Shown here in pieces: positions 44,255-52,705 of a DNA stretch of 64,000 bases. The stretch spans positions 1 to 64,000 of the forward strand of contig CAYYJR010000013.1 in NCBI GenBank assembly GCA_964472305.1, read 5' to 3'. The notes below the pieces were generated by a model. That model was not told where the DNA came from. It searched no databases and saw only the letters and a list, made by a program, of their open reading frames with translations. The DNA is from CAYYJR01 sp964472305. GTDB lineage: Bacteria; Armatimonadota; Hebobacteria; CAIYQO01. Both the position numbers and the translations under genes were made by a program. Positions within the stretch are counted from its first letter, which is position 1. Every line of letters begins with the position of its first letter.

Positions 44255-45088
44255 TTACAGCTTCGCCAGCCAGTCGCGCATTTGCCGGGCGTATTGCGGG
44301 AAGGCGACCTCCGGCTCATCCAACGCGGGGACCCACCGCTTCTCCCATTCCAGCGTGAGGAAGCCGTCGTAACCGCGCTGCTTGAGCGCGTGCAGCGCCT
44401 CGAACAGCGGCACGTCACCCTGGCCGAGTGGCACGTAGGTGTAGCCTTCGCCGTCCGCGGTCTGCACGGAATCTTTCAAGTGCGTGGCCACGATGTGTCC
44501 GTCCAGATAGCGCAGGGTGTGCGCGAGCGATTCCCCCGCCAACCGGTAGGGATGGTGAATGTCCCACAACACCTGCACCGCCGGGTGATCCGCGAGTTGG
44601 ATCAGTTCCATCAGCAACTCGCTGCGCACGAAGGCATCGTGGGTTTCCACCGCCGCGATGACACCGCGCTCCCGGGCGAAATCGCCGATCTCGCGCAAGC
44701 TGTGCGCGGCGCGATCGACGGCGATGCCGTGTTCCACCGTGTCCGGCACGTTGCCGCAAAACAGCCGCACGCATGGCGCGCCCACTTCCTTCGCCAGGTC
44801 AAGGTAATGCTTGGCGGTGGAAATGGCCTCACGGCGGTCTACCTCGGTTGCGGTGGAGGCGACCACGGTGACCGAACTGGACAGGCAGGAAACCCGCAGC
44901 CCGGCATCCTGCAGGCGCCGGCGCGTTTCGGCGATCCGCGCCGGTGAGAACTCCGGCACCAGGCGCAGGTCCACCTCCGCCAGCAGTCCGCGAAACTCCA
45001 CGCCGTCGAACCCATACGTCCGCGCGCCGTCAATCACCTGCCCCAACGACCACGCCGGGCAGCCCAGCGTACTGAATGCGATCTTCAT
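44255..45088 (-). CDS. Sugar phosphate isomerase/epimerase-like TIM barrel
   Basis: 277 residues of the xylose isomerase-like (AP_endonuc_2) family. Typical segments: MKIAFSTLGCPAWSLGQVID, YGFDGVEFRG, VAVETHDAF-like AAVETHDAFVRS, VLWDIHHPYRLAG, HIVATHLKDS and DGFLTLEWEKRW. The Glu, Asp, His and final Glu of the metal site are all present in these motifs. Members act on sugars, inositol or keto-acids; the substrate is unknown. AAAGGATACCGACG precedes the ATG. It forms a loose minus-strand group with the deaminase and amidohydrolase genes upstream. Confidence 0.85.
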   Translation of the reverse strand: MKIAFSTLGCPAWSLGQVIDGARTYGFDGVEFRGLLAEVDLRLVPEFSPARIAETRRRLQDAGLRVSCLSSSVTVVASTATEVDRREAISTAKHYLDLAKEVGAPCVRLFCGNVPDTVEHGIAVDRAAHSLREIGDFARERGVIAAVETHDAFVRSELLMELIQLADHPAVQVLWDIHHPYRLAGESLAHTLRYLDGHIVATHLKDSVQTADGEGYTYVPLGQGDVPLFEALHALKQRGYDGFLTLEWEKRWVPALDEPEVAFPQYARQMRDWLAKL

Positions 45089-45232
45089 CGTCGGTATCCT
45101 TTCACCAGCACTATACCACCGAGCGGTTCAACAGAAGAGGATATCCAGCGCACAACAATCGTCCCGGCCGGCCTGTGCCGCGACAGGTGCTGACGCTCCC
45201 TCCCGCGCGCGATCGACCGTAAATCCCAACGC

Positions 45233-46531
45233 CTAATCCACAAACAACCGCGCCGCGCTCTCGTTGACTTTCGCGCGGATGCGCTCCTCGTCGAGGGTGA
45301 GCAATGCACGGTCACGCATGAGTACCTTCCCATGCACGACCACGGTGACGACATCACCGGCATATGCGGCGTACACCAGGTCGGAAACGATCCGCCCTTG
45401 CGGGGTCAGGTGCGGGCGGTCGAAGTCGAACAGCGCGATATCCGCCAGCTTGCCCACCTCCAGCGATCCCAGCGTGGATTGATGCAGCGCCGCCGCGCTG
45501 CCGCGGGTGGCCATCCCCAGCGCGGTAGGGGCATTGACCGCGGTGGCGTCGCCGCTCGCCACTTTGTGCAGCAACGCGGCCGTGCGCACTTCGCGCAGTA
45601 AATCCAGCGTATTGTTGCTGCCCGCGCTGTCGGTGCCCAATCCCACAAGCACTCCGGCGTCCAGCAGGGCGGGCACCGGCGCGATGCCCGAAGCCAGCTT
45701 CATATTGCTGCTGGGGCAATGCGCCACGCCCACTTCCAGGGCGGCCAGCACCTCGATCTCCTCGTCGGTGGGATATACGCAGTGTGCCGCCGTCACCGGC
45801 ACGGCGAACAAGCCGATCTGCCGCATGCGCGCGATGGGCGTCACGCCGTATTCGGCCCGGCACTCCGCCACCTCGTCTCGCGTCTCTGACAGGTGGGTGT
45901 GGATGCCTACTCCCAACGCCGACGCTTCTTCCACAATGCGCTGCAGCATCGGCGCCGGCACCGTATACGGCGCGTGCGGCCCGAAGAAGGGAATGATGCG
46001 CGGATGCCCCTCCGCCGCCAGGTCGCGCACGCGCTCGATAGCCCTCGCCAGCAGCGCGTCGGCGTCGGGCAGAATGCCGATGACCACCCCGGACAGCGCG
46101 GCGCGAATGCCGCTCTCGCGCACCGCGTCGGCCACCGCCTCCATGTGCCAGTACATGTCACTGAAGGTAGTCACCCCGGCGCGCAGCATCTCCGCAATGC
46201 CCAGCAGCGACGCCCAGTAGACATCTTCCGCGGTGACGCGCGCCTCGACCGGCCAGATTTTCTCGCGCAACCAGCTCATCAGCGGCAAGTCGTCCGCCGC
46301 GCCCCGAAACAGCGTCATCGCCAGGTGCGTGTGCGCGTTGATGAAGCCGGGAATCGCCACCTTCCCATCGGCATCGATCACCTCGTCCCCCACCCCCGCC
46401 GGCGGTGCTCCAGCCGACGGACCCACGTAGACGAGCCGCTCACCAGCCGCGACAATCGTCGCGTCGGTGATGATGGTATCCAGGGGATCCATAGTAACGG
46501 CGGTAAGATGGCGAAGATGAAGATTGGGCAT
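45233..46531 (-). CDS. mtaD: 5-methylthioadenosine/S-adenosylhomocysteine deaminase
   Basis: 432 residues, amidohydrolase superfamily. Metal ligands: NAHTHLAMT (His67, His69), VTAAHCVYP, and GTDSAGSNNTLD. The substrate region HTHLSETRDEV and the ending fit the MtaD/DadD group. It deaminates 5'-methylthioadenosine, S-adenosylhomocysteine and related adenosines to their inosine forms, in a salvage route used by methanogens and many anaerobes. AGGGAGTCGTT precedes the ATG at 46531, and the ~52 codons upstream do not resemble the family. No mtnN or ahcY gene is in the window, so the route cannot be completed here. Confidence 0.9.
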   Translation of the reverse strand: MPNLHLRHLTAVTMDPLDTIITDATIVAAGERLVYVGPSAGAPPAGVGDEVIDADGKVAIPGFINAHTHLAMTLFRGAADDLPLMSWLREKIWPVEARVTAEDVYWASLLGIAEMLRAGVTTFSDMYWHMEAVADAVRESGIRAALSGVVIGILPDADALLARAIERVRDLAAEGHPRIIPFFGPHAPYTVPAPMLQRIVEEASALGVGIHTHLSETRDEVAECRAEYGVTPIARMRQIGLFAVPVTAAHCVYPTDEEIEVLAALEVGVAHCPSSNMKLASGIAPVPALLDAGVLVGLGTDSAGSNNTLDLLREVRTAALLHKVASGDATAVNAPTALGMATRGSAAALHQSTLGSLEVGKLADIALFDFDRPHLTPQGRIVSDLVYAAYAGDVVTVVVHGKVLMRDRALLTLDEERIRAKVNESAARLFVD

Positions 46532-46770
46532 AACGACTCCCTTCTGCGTATTATTGTCCGGGCAATGGGGTATTCCTGCCGTGCAAGCGCCGGCACTGGG
46601 GGGTGATGCCGGCAACGGCAGATGACGGCACGGCGGTGGTGAGCGACGGACGGCCGTGCGAGGGAAAAGCGGGTGATGCCGGCGCACTCACCCACCATGC
46701 CTGCAACGGCCGAACGCGTACTACGGTGACACCAGGGCACTCCGGCCGGCGACGGTGCGTTCCGCTCCGC

Positions 46771-47826
46771 TCACGCCCCGTCGAGCAACCGCCGGGCATT
46801 GTTGCCAAAGACGTCTTCAAGGTCGGCCCGCGACAGGCCGACGCACTCGGCGGCGCGACGGAACGCCAGCAGTTCCTCGTAGAGGAAGAACGTCAGCCGC
46901 GCCGCTTCCTCGCCATCCACTTCGCCCATGTTTTTGTCGCCCGACACGTCGCCATACAGTCCGCGCGGCACCAGGTTCACATAGTGGCCGTCGCGGGTGA
47001 TGCGGCGCATGCGCATGCGCAGGATAGGCAGATCGGTGCCGAACAGCACGCGTTGCGGGCCGACGCAGCGCAGCAGTTGCGTGAAGATGTCCTCATTGGT
47101 GTTGGCGCTGAAGTCGAAGCACATCCGCCGCGTCTGTGCCAGCACCTCGAAGGCGTCACCCACGTCCTCGGCGCAGTAGGCGCGGCCCACGTGGGCGACA
47201 ATCAGCTTCAGGTTCGGGTAGTCGCGCTCGATCTGCAGCAACTGCGCCAGGTTCACCGCGTCCTTCAGGCGTCCCGCGCGCGGGATGTGCAGCATCACCA
47301 CCCAGCCATGGCGGTCATGCACCGCCAACTGCGCGGGTGTGAAGAAGTCGAAGATGCGAATCTCGTTGCCGGGCAGGTACGCCGGCGCTAGCGACAGGTA
47401 GCTCTTCGCCCCGCGAAACCCGCCGGCCAGCACGCGGTCTTCCAGTTCGGCGGCGCTCCACGCCGGGTCGCTGAAGATCAGCGCCGGCACCCGCGCCTGC
47501 CGCGCGCATGCCGCTACATACGCGTTCTGCGCGTCCAGGTTGCCGCCCTCGGGCAGGGTGGCGAAGATCAGCGGCGTCACCCGCTTGCCCGGCAACAGCA
47601 GGCGATACGTCTCCAGCAGATCCTCGATCGGGTTTTCGCGCGCGACCAGCGCCGGCCATGTCACCGTGCGCTGCTCCCCCACCACCGGCGCCGGCGGCGG
47701 AAAATCGCTCGCCCGCCACACGTGCGTGTGAATATCGACGATCTCCGCCGGCAGGAAATCCGCCAACTGCTCCGCATACACGCGGCGATCAACATCGGTA
47801 ACCTGAATCAACGGTGTGTATGCCAT
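46771..47826 (-). CDS. TIM-barrel amidohydrolase (Amidohydro_2)
   Basis: 351 residues. The metal-binding start EIVDIHTHVWRASDFP and VVMLHIPRAGRL, LIVAHVGRAYCAEDV and VLFGTDLPILRM are the hallmarks of the amidohydrolase-related (decarboxylase-like) family. The ending DVFGNNARRLL is standard for it. Substrates are varied (uracil-like carboxylates, lactones, sugar derivatives). The start at 47826 follows AAAGAGAGAGGC. It is the first of the loose group mtaD / isomerase. The gap to mtaD is 239 bases, so common transcription is unsure. Confidence 0.85.
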   Translation of the reverse strand: MAYTPLIQVTDVDRRVYAEQLADFLPAEIVDIHTHVWRASDFPPPAPVVGEQRTVTWPALVARENPIEDLLETYRLLLPGKRVTPLIFATLPEGGNLDAQNAYVAACARQARVPALIFSDPAWSAAELEDRVLAGGFRGAKSYLSLAPAYLPGNEIRIFDFFTPAQLAVHDRHGWVVMLHIPRAGRLKDAVNLAQLLQIERDYPNLKLIVAHVGRAYCAEDVGDAFEVLAQTRRMCFDFSANTNEDIFTQLLRCVGPQRVLFGTDLPILRMRMRRITRDGHYVNLVPRGLYGDVSGDKNMGEVDGEEAARLTFFLYEELLAFRRAAECVGLSRADLEDVFGNNARRLLDGA

Positions 47827-48016
47827 GCCTCTCTCTTTCGGAATGAGCAGGCGAAATCCCTTCCACGCTATCACGTGTGCTGGAAACAGCGGCGGAGAAA
47901 AATCCATGATAACGTAGGATATTTTTCGCACTTTCATCGAGGGGTTGCGGTGTAGCCCTTTCGCTGGGTAGAGTGTAAACGCCAACTTACGCTACTCACG
48001 AAAGGAACTACACCTG

Positions 48017-48127
48017 ATGAACACTACGACAACCGACGCGACCCGTCAAGCCCAGGCCGGGCTGGTGACGGTCAATGAGGGGGAGTTGCGGACGCATCTG
48101 GATCAGATCGTCACCGGCGCGTCTCCT
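48017..48127 (+). pseudogene. IS256-type transposase remnant (N-terminus)
   Basis: AAAGGAACTACACCTG precedes ATG, and the start MNTTTTDATRQAQAGLVTVN with EGELRTHLDQIV matches the N-terminus of IS256-family (mutator) transposases. The similarity stops at about codon 37; the full protein is near 400 residues. An IS-end-like tract gggtagagtgtaaacg lies 38 bases upstream. The following ~200 bases hold only broken frames (one reads LDKCGNAYKRKFVNRAIEKW) that I cannot assign. It is the scar of an old insertion. Confidence 0.6.
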
Positions 48128-48365
48128 TTGGGTCAGGGTTCGGTGGTACTTATCCTATACACCAGCAAGAGTCGCTGTCCGACTTGGTCAGCAAAAAGCT
48201 ATTTTGGACAAGTGTGGCAATGCATACAAACGCAAGTTTGTCAACCGGGCGATTGAAAAATGGAACGCAGTGAAACCGATATCCGATACGCGCGTGACCG
48301 TCGGCAGATACCGCAGATTGCATCGCTGACAGATACCCTGAATCCGCGGCTTGTTCTCTCCTCCC

Positions 48366-49196
48366 CTACCCCACGCCCAGCCAGGCGAGCAACTCGGGCA
48401 GGAGGGTGAAGTCGCCGGTGATGGCATGGGCGCCGGCGGCGGCGAGACGGGTGTATTTGGCGGGGTTGATGCCGTGGCGGCGAACATCGTCGGTGGCGAC
48501 GCCCAGCGTGACGGCGCCGACCTCGCGCCCGAGCGCGATCTCCACGCGGCCATCGCCGATCACCGCGACTTCCTGGCCGTGCAGGCCAACGTCGTACACC
48601 AGGCGGCGCAGCACGGCTTCCTTGGAACAGTCCATGGCGGCCGGCGGCGCGCCGGCGATCTCGACGAAGTAATCGGCCACCCCCAGCGTCTGCGCTTCGC
48701 GCACGACATCGGGGTGATCGGTGCCGCTGGCGACGTACAGGGTGAGCCCGGCGGTGGCCAGGGCATCGAGGAAGGCACGGCTTCCGGCAATCATGAAGTC
48801 ATCCGGCGTCGCCTGCCCGGCGGCGATCGCCGTCGCGCGCGCCGCCACCGGCGCCATCAGCCGCCGATTGTATTCGGCCTTGTAGTCCCAGGGGTCGCGC
48901 ACGTCGGGGTTCAGCCCGTGGCGCGCCACCGCCTGCGCCAGCCATGCCATCTGGTGAATGGTCTGGATGCCGGTGGAGTGGTCGATGTAGTCCTCCACCT
49001 CGCGCAGCAGCGCGGGCGTGGGCGTGGTGTCGCCGGCGATCATCTCGACCATCAACGGCGCCATGATCTCCTCCCATCCCTGGCGCAGGGTGGAGATGGT
49101 GCCGTCAAAATCGAACAGCACCGCGCGCGGGCGCGGGCGGTCAGCCGGCAGCGGGGTGAGCATCACGAGTTGCAGGCAGGTGGGCGGTGCTGGCAT
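48366..49196 (-). CDS. HAD-superfamily phosphatase
   Basis: 276 residues. The catalytic motif AVLFDFDGTIS (Asp29, Asp31) is followed by a helical cap, YVASGTDHPDVV (motif II), and AVIGDGRVEIA (motif IV). It may remove phosphate from a sugar phosphate. It overlaps the PfkB kinase gene by one base (TGATG), which implies translational coupling and joint function. Together they look like a kinase/phosphatase pair of the HldE/GmhB type, but the cap is larger than in GmhB, so the heptose assignment is weak. The in-frame ATG at residue 12 is an alternative start. Confidence 0.85.
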   Translation of the reverse strand: MPAPPTCLQLVMLTPLPADRPRPRAVLFDFDGTISTLRQGWEEIMAPLMVEMIAGDTTPTPALLREVEDYIDHSTGIQTIHQMAWLAQAVARHGLNPDVRDPWDYKAEYNRRLMAPVAARATAIAAGQATPDDFMIAGSRAFLDALATAGLTLYVASGTDHPDVVREAQTLGVADYFVEIAGAPPAAMDCSKEAVLRRLVYDVGLHGQEVAVIGDGRVEIALGREVGAVTLGVATDDVRRHGINPAKYTRLAAAGAHAITGDFTLLPELLAWLGVG

Positions 49197-50233
49197 CAGG
49201 CATCATCCTCGTCGAAGCGCTGGAGTATTTCCGCCGGGGTGGCGGTGCCGGTGGTACCCAGCTTGCGCACTGTGACGCCGCTGACCAGGTGCGCCAGCGC
49301 GGCGGCTTCCGGCCCGTCGGCGCCGGCGGCCAGCGCGGCGACGCAGGCGCCGGCGAAGGCATCACCCGCGCCCACGGTGTCGATGGGCGGCGGCGCGGGT
49401 CGCGTGGGGATATGCCGTACCGTGTCATCCGCCACCCACAGGCAGCCGCCGTCGCCCAGCGTCAGACAGACGGTCGCCTCTTGCTGTCGCGCCAGTTGCC
49501 GCGCGATGTCCGCAAGCTGCGCCGGCGCGACCGCGTGCGGATCGCACGGCGGTTGCACCGCCCAGACAGCCTCCAGTTCGTTGGGTTTGAGGATGACATG
49601 ATGGTAGTGCGTCAGTCGCGGACGGCTGTCCACCAGGATGCGCAGGCCCGCCCGGCCAGCCGCGTTCAGCCGTGCGATGAGCGGCTCGGTGAGCGCGCCG
49701 TATTCGAGGTAATCCGCCACGACCACCGCGTCCACCGCGTCCAGCAGCGCGTCGAGACGCTCCAGCAGCGCCGCCTCCACCGCGGGCGGATTGGGCGAGC
49801 GGTTTTCGAAATAGAGGTGCGGATCTTCATACACCGCCTCGCAAATGCCATAGCGGAGCGGCTTGCAGAAGGCGTTGGTCACACGGTCAGCGGAAGTGAG
49901 GAGAAATTGGGTATTGACGCCATGCTCGGGCAACAGGCGCAGCAGTTCTCGACCGCGCCAGTCGTCGCCCACCACGCCCAGGTGGTGCACGGTGGCCACG
50001 CCCAGCGCCGCCATCCCCGCCGCCACATTGCTGCCCGCGCCGGGCGACAGCCGCTCGCGCACGATGGGCAGCACGTAATGCGGATTCTCGCGCGCCAGCC
50101 GGCTGAGCGTCATGTCCGCCTCCCAATAGACGTCCATGACCACGTCGCCCACCACCGCCACGCGCACCGCGCGCATCGCCCGCAGCAGCGCGACCAGCCG
50201 GTCGCGCGTCAATACCGACGGAATTGTCACCAT
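49196..50233 (-). CDS. PfkB-family carbohydrate kinase (RfaE/HldE kinase-like)
   Basis: 345 residues. The N-terminus VAVVGDVVMDVYWEADMTLS and GAGSNVAAGMAALGVATVHH, with the kinase motif DTVGAGDAFAGACVAAL, identify a ribokinase-fold sugar kinase. The opening resembles the heptose kinase RfaE/HldE more than ribokinase. It phosphorylates a sugar or sugar phosphate; heptose-7-phosphate is one option for lipopolysaccharide, but no heptose genes are nearby. The ATG at 50233 follows AAGAG. The next gene starts inside its stop codon, coupling it to the HAD phosphatase. Confidence 0.88.
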   Translation of the reverse strand: MVTIPSVLTRDRLVALLRAMRAVRVAVVGDVVMDVYWEADMTLSRLARENPHYVLPIVRERLSPGAGSNVAAGMAALGVATVHHLGVVGDDWRGRELLRLLPEHGVNTQFLLTSADRVTNAFCKPLRYGICEAVYEDPHLYFENRSPNPPAVEAALLERLDALLDAVDAVVVADYLEYGALTEPLIARLNAAGRAGLRILVDSRPRLTHYHHVILKPNELEAVWAVQPPCDPHAVAPAQLADIARQLARQQEATVCLTLGDGGCLWVADDTVRHIPTRPAPPPIDTVGAGDAFAGACVAALAAGADGPEAAALAHLVSGVTVRKLGTTGTATPAEILQRFDEDDA

Positions 50234-50365
50234 GCATACGCTCTTTCGCGGCGGACGCGCGATCTCCTGCGCGCCCGCGCGCCGGGATGCATGAGATTCA
50301 CCGCTACGGCGACAGCACCCTCCGTCCCACCGCGCATCCCACGCATCCCGGCGCGAACGCTGCTG

Positions 50366-50884
50366 CTACTTCTTCACATACTTGCCCAGCGTCTTGTTCA
50401 GCGTCGGGCGGTCCATGGCGCCAATGACGCGATCGACCAGCACGCCTTTCTCGTTGATGATGAACTTCACCGGAATGCCGCTGATATTACCGAGCGGTTT
50501 CAATTCATCCTTGTTGCTGATCATGATGGGATACGTGATGCCCTGTTCCTTCACAAACTTCTGCACGGCTTCCTTGTCGGTATCCACCGAGACGCCGAGC
50601 ACCTGCACCTTCAGCTTCTTCGCGACGGCATCTTTCTGGTACTGTATCAGGTCGGGAATCTCACGCACGCAGTAACCGCACCAGGTCGCCCACACATCGA
50701 TCACGACCACTTTGCCGCGGTAATCGGACAGCTTGACCGTCTTCCCCTCCAGATTGGTGAAGGTGAGTTCGAGCGGCTTTTTGCCCTTGTCCTTGCCCGC
50801 GGCCAGCGCGCCGAATTGCGAGAACACGGTGACGGCGGCAATCGCCGCCAGCGCGAGGACGAGCACGATTTTACGGATGTTCAT
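50366..50884 (-). CDS. TlpA/ResA-type thiol-disulfide oxidoreductase
   Basis: 172 residues with an N-terminal signal anchor (MNIRKIVLVLALAAIAAVTV). The thioredoxin fold has WATWCGYC (Cys69, Cys72), GVSVDTD and ISGIPVKFIIN with the cis-Pro. It keeps periplasmic cysteines reduced, for example for cytochrome c maturation or for disulfide recycling. Its start overlaps the stop of ccdA by four bases (ATGA). With CcdA it forms a complete electron relay from the cytoplasmic thioredoxin. No cytochrome c gene lies in the window. Confidence 0.93.
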   Translation of the reverse strand: MNIRKIVLVLALAAIAAVTVFSQFGALAAGKDKGKKPLELTFTNLEGKTVKLSDYRGKVVVIDVWATWCGYCVREIPDLIQYQKDAVAKKLKVQVLGVSVDTDKEAVQKFVKEQGITYPIMISNKDELKPLGNISGIPVKFIINEKGVLVDRVIGAMDRPTLNKTLGKYVKK

Positions 50885-51633
50885 TTAAACAGATCCTCCA
50901 GCCTTGCGTTCAGCGGTTCCAGGAACCGCCCGTGCTCACTGATGATGGTGAGCTGGTTCGTCACGAGCAGGACGCCCATCGCCAGGAGTAACACTCCGGT
51001 GATGATCTCGACGGTGCGCAGATGCCGCGTCATCTTGCGCAATGAACCCAGGAACAGGTTCACAAAGATGGCCGCCAGTATAAACGGCACGGCCAACCCG
51101 ATGGTGTATGTCACGAACAGCCACCAGACCATTGCCGGCGACGCCGTGCTGGCGAAAGTAAACACCGTAAAAAGGATGGTCCCGATGCACGGAGTCCACC
51201 CAAATGCGAACGCCGCACCGATCACGGCGGCGCCCAGCACGCCGAATTTGTTACTGGTGATATGGAAACGCCGTTCCTTAAATAGCGCGTTGATGCGAAA
51301 CACGCCGAACAGGTGCAGCGCGAAGACCAGCACCACCGCGCCGCCGAACCAGCGAATCGCCATTTTCCAGCCATCGCCCAGTTCATTCACCATGCTGGCC
51401 AGCGTGCCCAACAGCAGCACGGTGACCACGCTGAAGCCGAGGACGAAAGCCAGCGCACTGGCAAACAGCCGCCAGCGTGCCTGCCGCACCGATGAGGCTT
51501 CCTGCAGTTCGTCAAACGACAGGCCGGAAATCAGCGACAGATAGACCGGCACAATCGGCAGAATGCACGGGGACACAAAACTCGCCATGCCCCCGAGAAA
51601 CACCGCAGCCAGCGAAATGCCATTGCCGTCCAT
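50881..51633 (-). CDS. ccdA: CcdA/DsbD-type thiol electron transporter
   Basis: 250 residues with six hydrophobic segments. The two functional cysteines are in FVSPCILPIVPVYLSLISGL (Cys23) and FGWTPCIGTIL (Cys149), as in CcdA. It carries electrons across the inner membrane to TlpA/ResA-type proteins. It is first of the two-gene pair and overlaps tlpA. The start is ATG at 51633. A near-perfect 18-bp palindrome lies about 85 bases upstream. Only a weak ribosome site (AGGAGC) is present before the ATG. Confidence 0.93.
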   Translation of the reverse strand: MDGNGISLAAVFLGGMASFVSPCILPIVPVYLSLISGLSFDELQEASSVRQARWRLFASALAFVLGFSVVTVLLLGTLASMVNELGDGWKMAIRWFGGAVVLVFALHLFGVFRINALFKERRFHITSNKFGVLGAAVIGAAFAFGWTPCIGTILFTVFTFASTASPAMVWWLFVTYTIGLAVPFILAAIFVNLFLGSLRKMTRHLRTVEIITGVLLLAMGVLLVTNQLTIISEHGRFLEPLNARLEDLFK

Positions 51634-52045
51634 GAAAGCTCCTTGCGAAATAATAGCACGTTTCCACGGCAGTCGGGCGATCGTCCCCCTGCCCGCTTCC
51701 GGTTATACATCTAATAACCATATAGCTATGTGGTATATACCCATATTCAATGGGAATTATTCCACCACCGACACTGTCGCGGGATTTCATCATACAGTAT
51801 GCAGGACGTCGGCGGTGGAAGACACGTTCCATGCTGATCGCGCGCTAAATAATGTCTTTTACCTTTCTTTCCCAATTTACCCCTCTGCGGAAACTCCAGG
51901 CAGCAAGCTGTTTGCAAACCGCCGGGGGCGCGACATGGTCTGCACCGTGGACGACACGGCAAGAGCGGATTTATCCCCTGTGTCGCCGCGGTGCGGAAGG
52001 GACTGGCGACGCGAACGCGAAATAATTGATACGGAGGTTGTCATT
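51634..52045. other. 412-bp divergent intergenic region
   Basis: No gene-like frame with a ribosome site is visible. Contains the 18-bp palindrome at 51717-51734. The half towards 52046 must hold the fchA promoter, but I see no clear hexamers apart from AT-rich stretches near 51720-51770 and 51846-51865. Confidence 0.5.
51717..51734. promoter_or_regulatory. 18-bp imperfect palindrome in the ccdA/fchA divergent region
   Basis: ACCATATAGCTATGTGGT, one mismatched pair, centred on ATAGCTAT. It lies 84-101 bases upstream of ccdA and could be an operator. Confidence 0.35.
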
Positions 52046-52705
52046 ATGCCCGAATTCTTACAAGGGAGCGTCCGGCAGTACCTGGATCAACTGGCATCCG
52101 GCGAGTCGACGCCCGGCGGCGGGAGCGCGGCCGGATTGACGGGAGCCCTGGGCGCCGCGCTGCTGTGCATGTCGGCGCGGTTCACCGTGGGACGCGAGAA
52201 GTATGCCGCGTTCGACGCGAACGCGCAACAGGTGCTGGATGAGGCCGAGACGCTGCGCGACGCGCTGCAGATCCTGATGGAAGAAGACGCGACGGCGTAT
52301 GCCGGCTATCGCGCCGCATCGGCGCTGCCCAAAGACACCGACGCGCAAAAAGCGACGCGCAAAGACGCGCTGCAGGCCGCGACGAAGGTTTCCGCGCAGG
52401 TGCCGATGAATATCGCCCGCCATTGTTATCGCCTGCTCGAACTGGCGAACATCCTGGCGGCCAACTGCAACCCCTATCTGGTGAGCGACGTGGTGGTGGC
52501 GACGCACAACGCGCTGGCCGCCTTCCGCAGCGCCGTCATCAACGTCCGCATGAACCTGGCTACGCTCACCGACGACGCCTTCGTGCGCGCGATGGCGAGC
52601 GAACTGCAACAGATGATCGACCGATCCGCCGCGCAGGCGCGAAGTGCTCTGACGACCGCCTATCAGGCGATGAATGTCCCGATTGAAGGAGATCTGCCGG
52701 AATGA
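52046..52705 (+). CDS. fchA: Methenyltetrahydrofolate cyclohydrolase-like protein (FTCD_C family)
   Basis: 219 residues of the formiminotransferase-cyclodeaminase C-terminal family. The early SGESTPGGGSAAGLTGALGA is its signature. Proteins of this size that stand alone, such as FchA of methylotrophs and acetogens, convert 5,10-methenyl-THF to 10-formyl-THF. It is coupled to folD by an ATGA overlap, so the two catalyse consecutive steps. ACGGAGGTTGTCATT precedes the ATG. Because the adjacent FolD lacks the cyclohydrolase Lys, this protein probably supplies that step. Formimino-THF cyclodeaminase activity is the alternative. Confidence 0.88.
   Translation: MPEFLQGSVRQYLDQLASGESTPGGGSAAGLTGALGAALLCMSARFTVGREKYAAFDANAQQVLDEAETLRDALQILMEEDATAYAGYRAASALPKDTDAQKATRKDALQAATKVSAQVPMNIARHCYRLLELANILAANCNPYLVSDVVVATHNALAAFRSAVINVRMNLATLTDDAFVRAMASELQQMIDRSAAQARSALTTAYQAMNVPIEGDLPE

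Noticed and set aside
49187..51544. A 785-codon open frame on the plus strand
   Set aside because: It runs antisense through the PfkB, TlpA and CcdA genes, which are certain; the length is an effect of high GC content.
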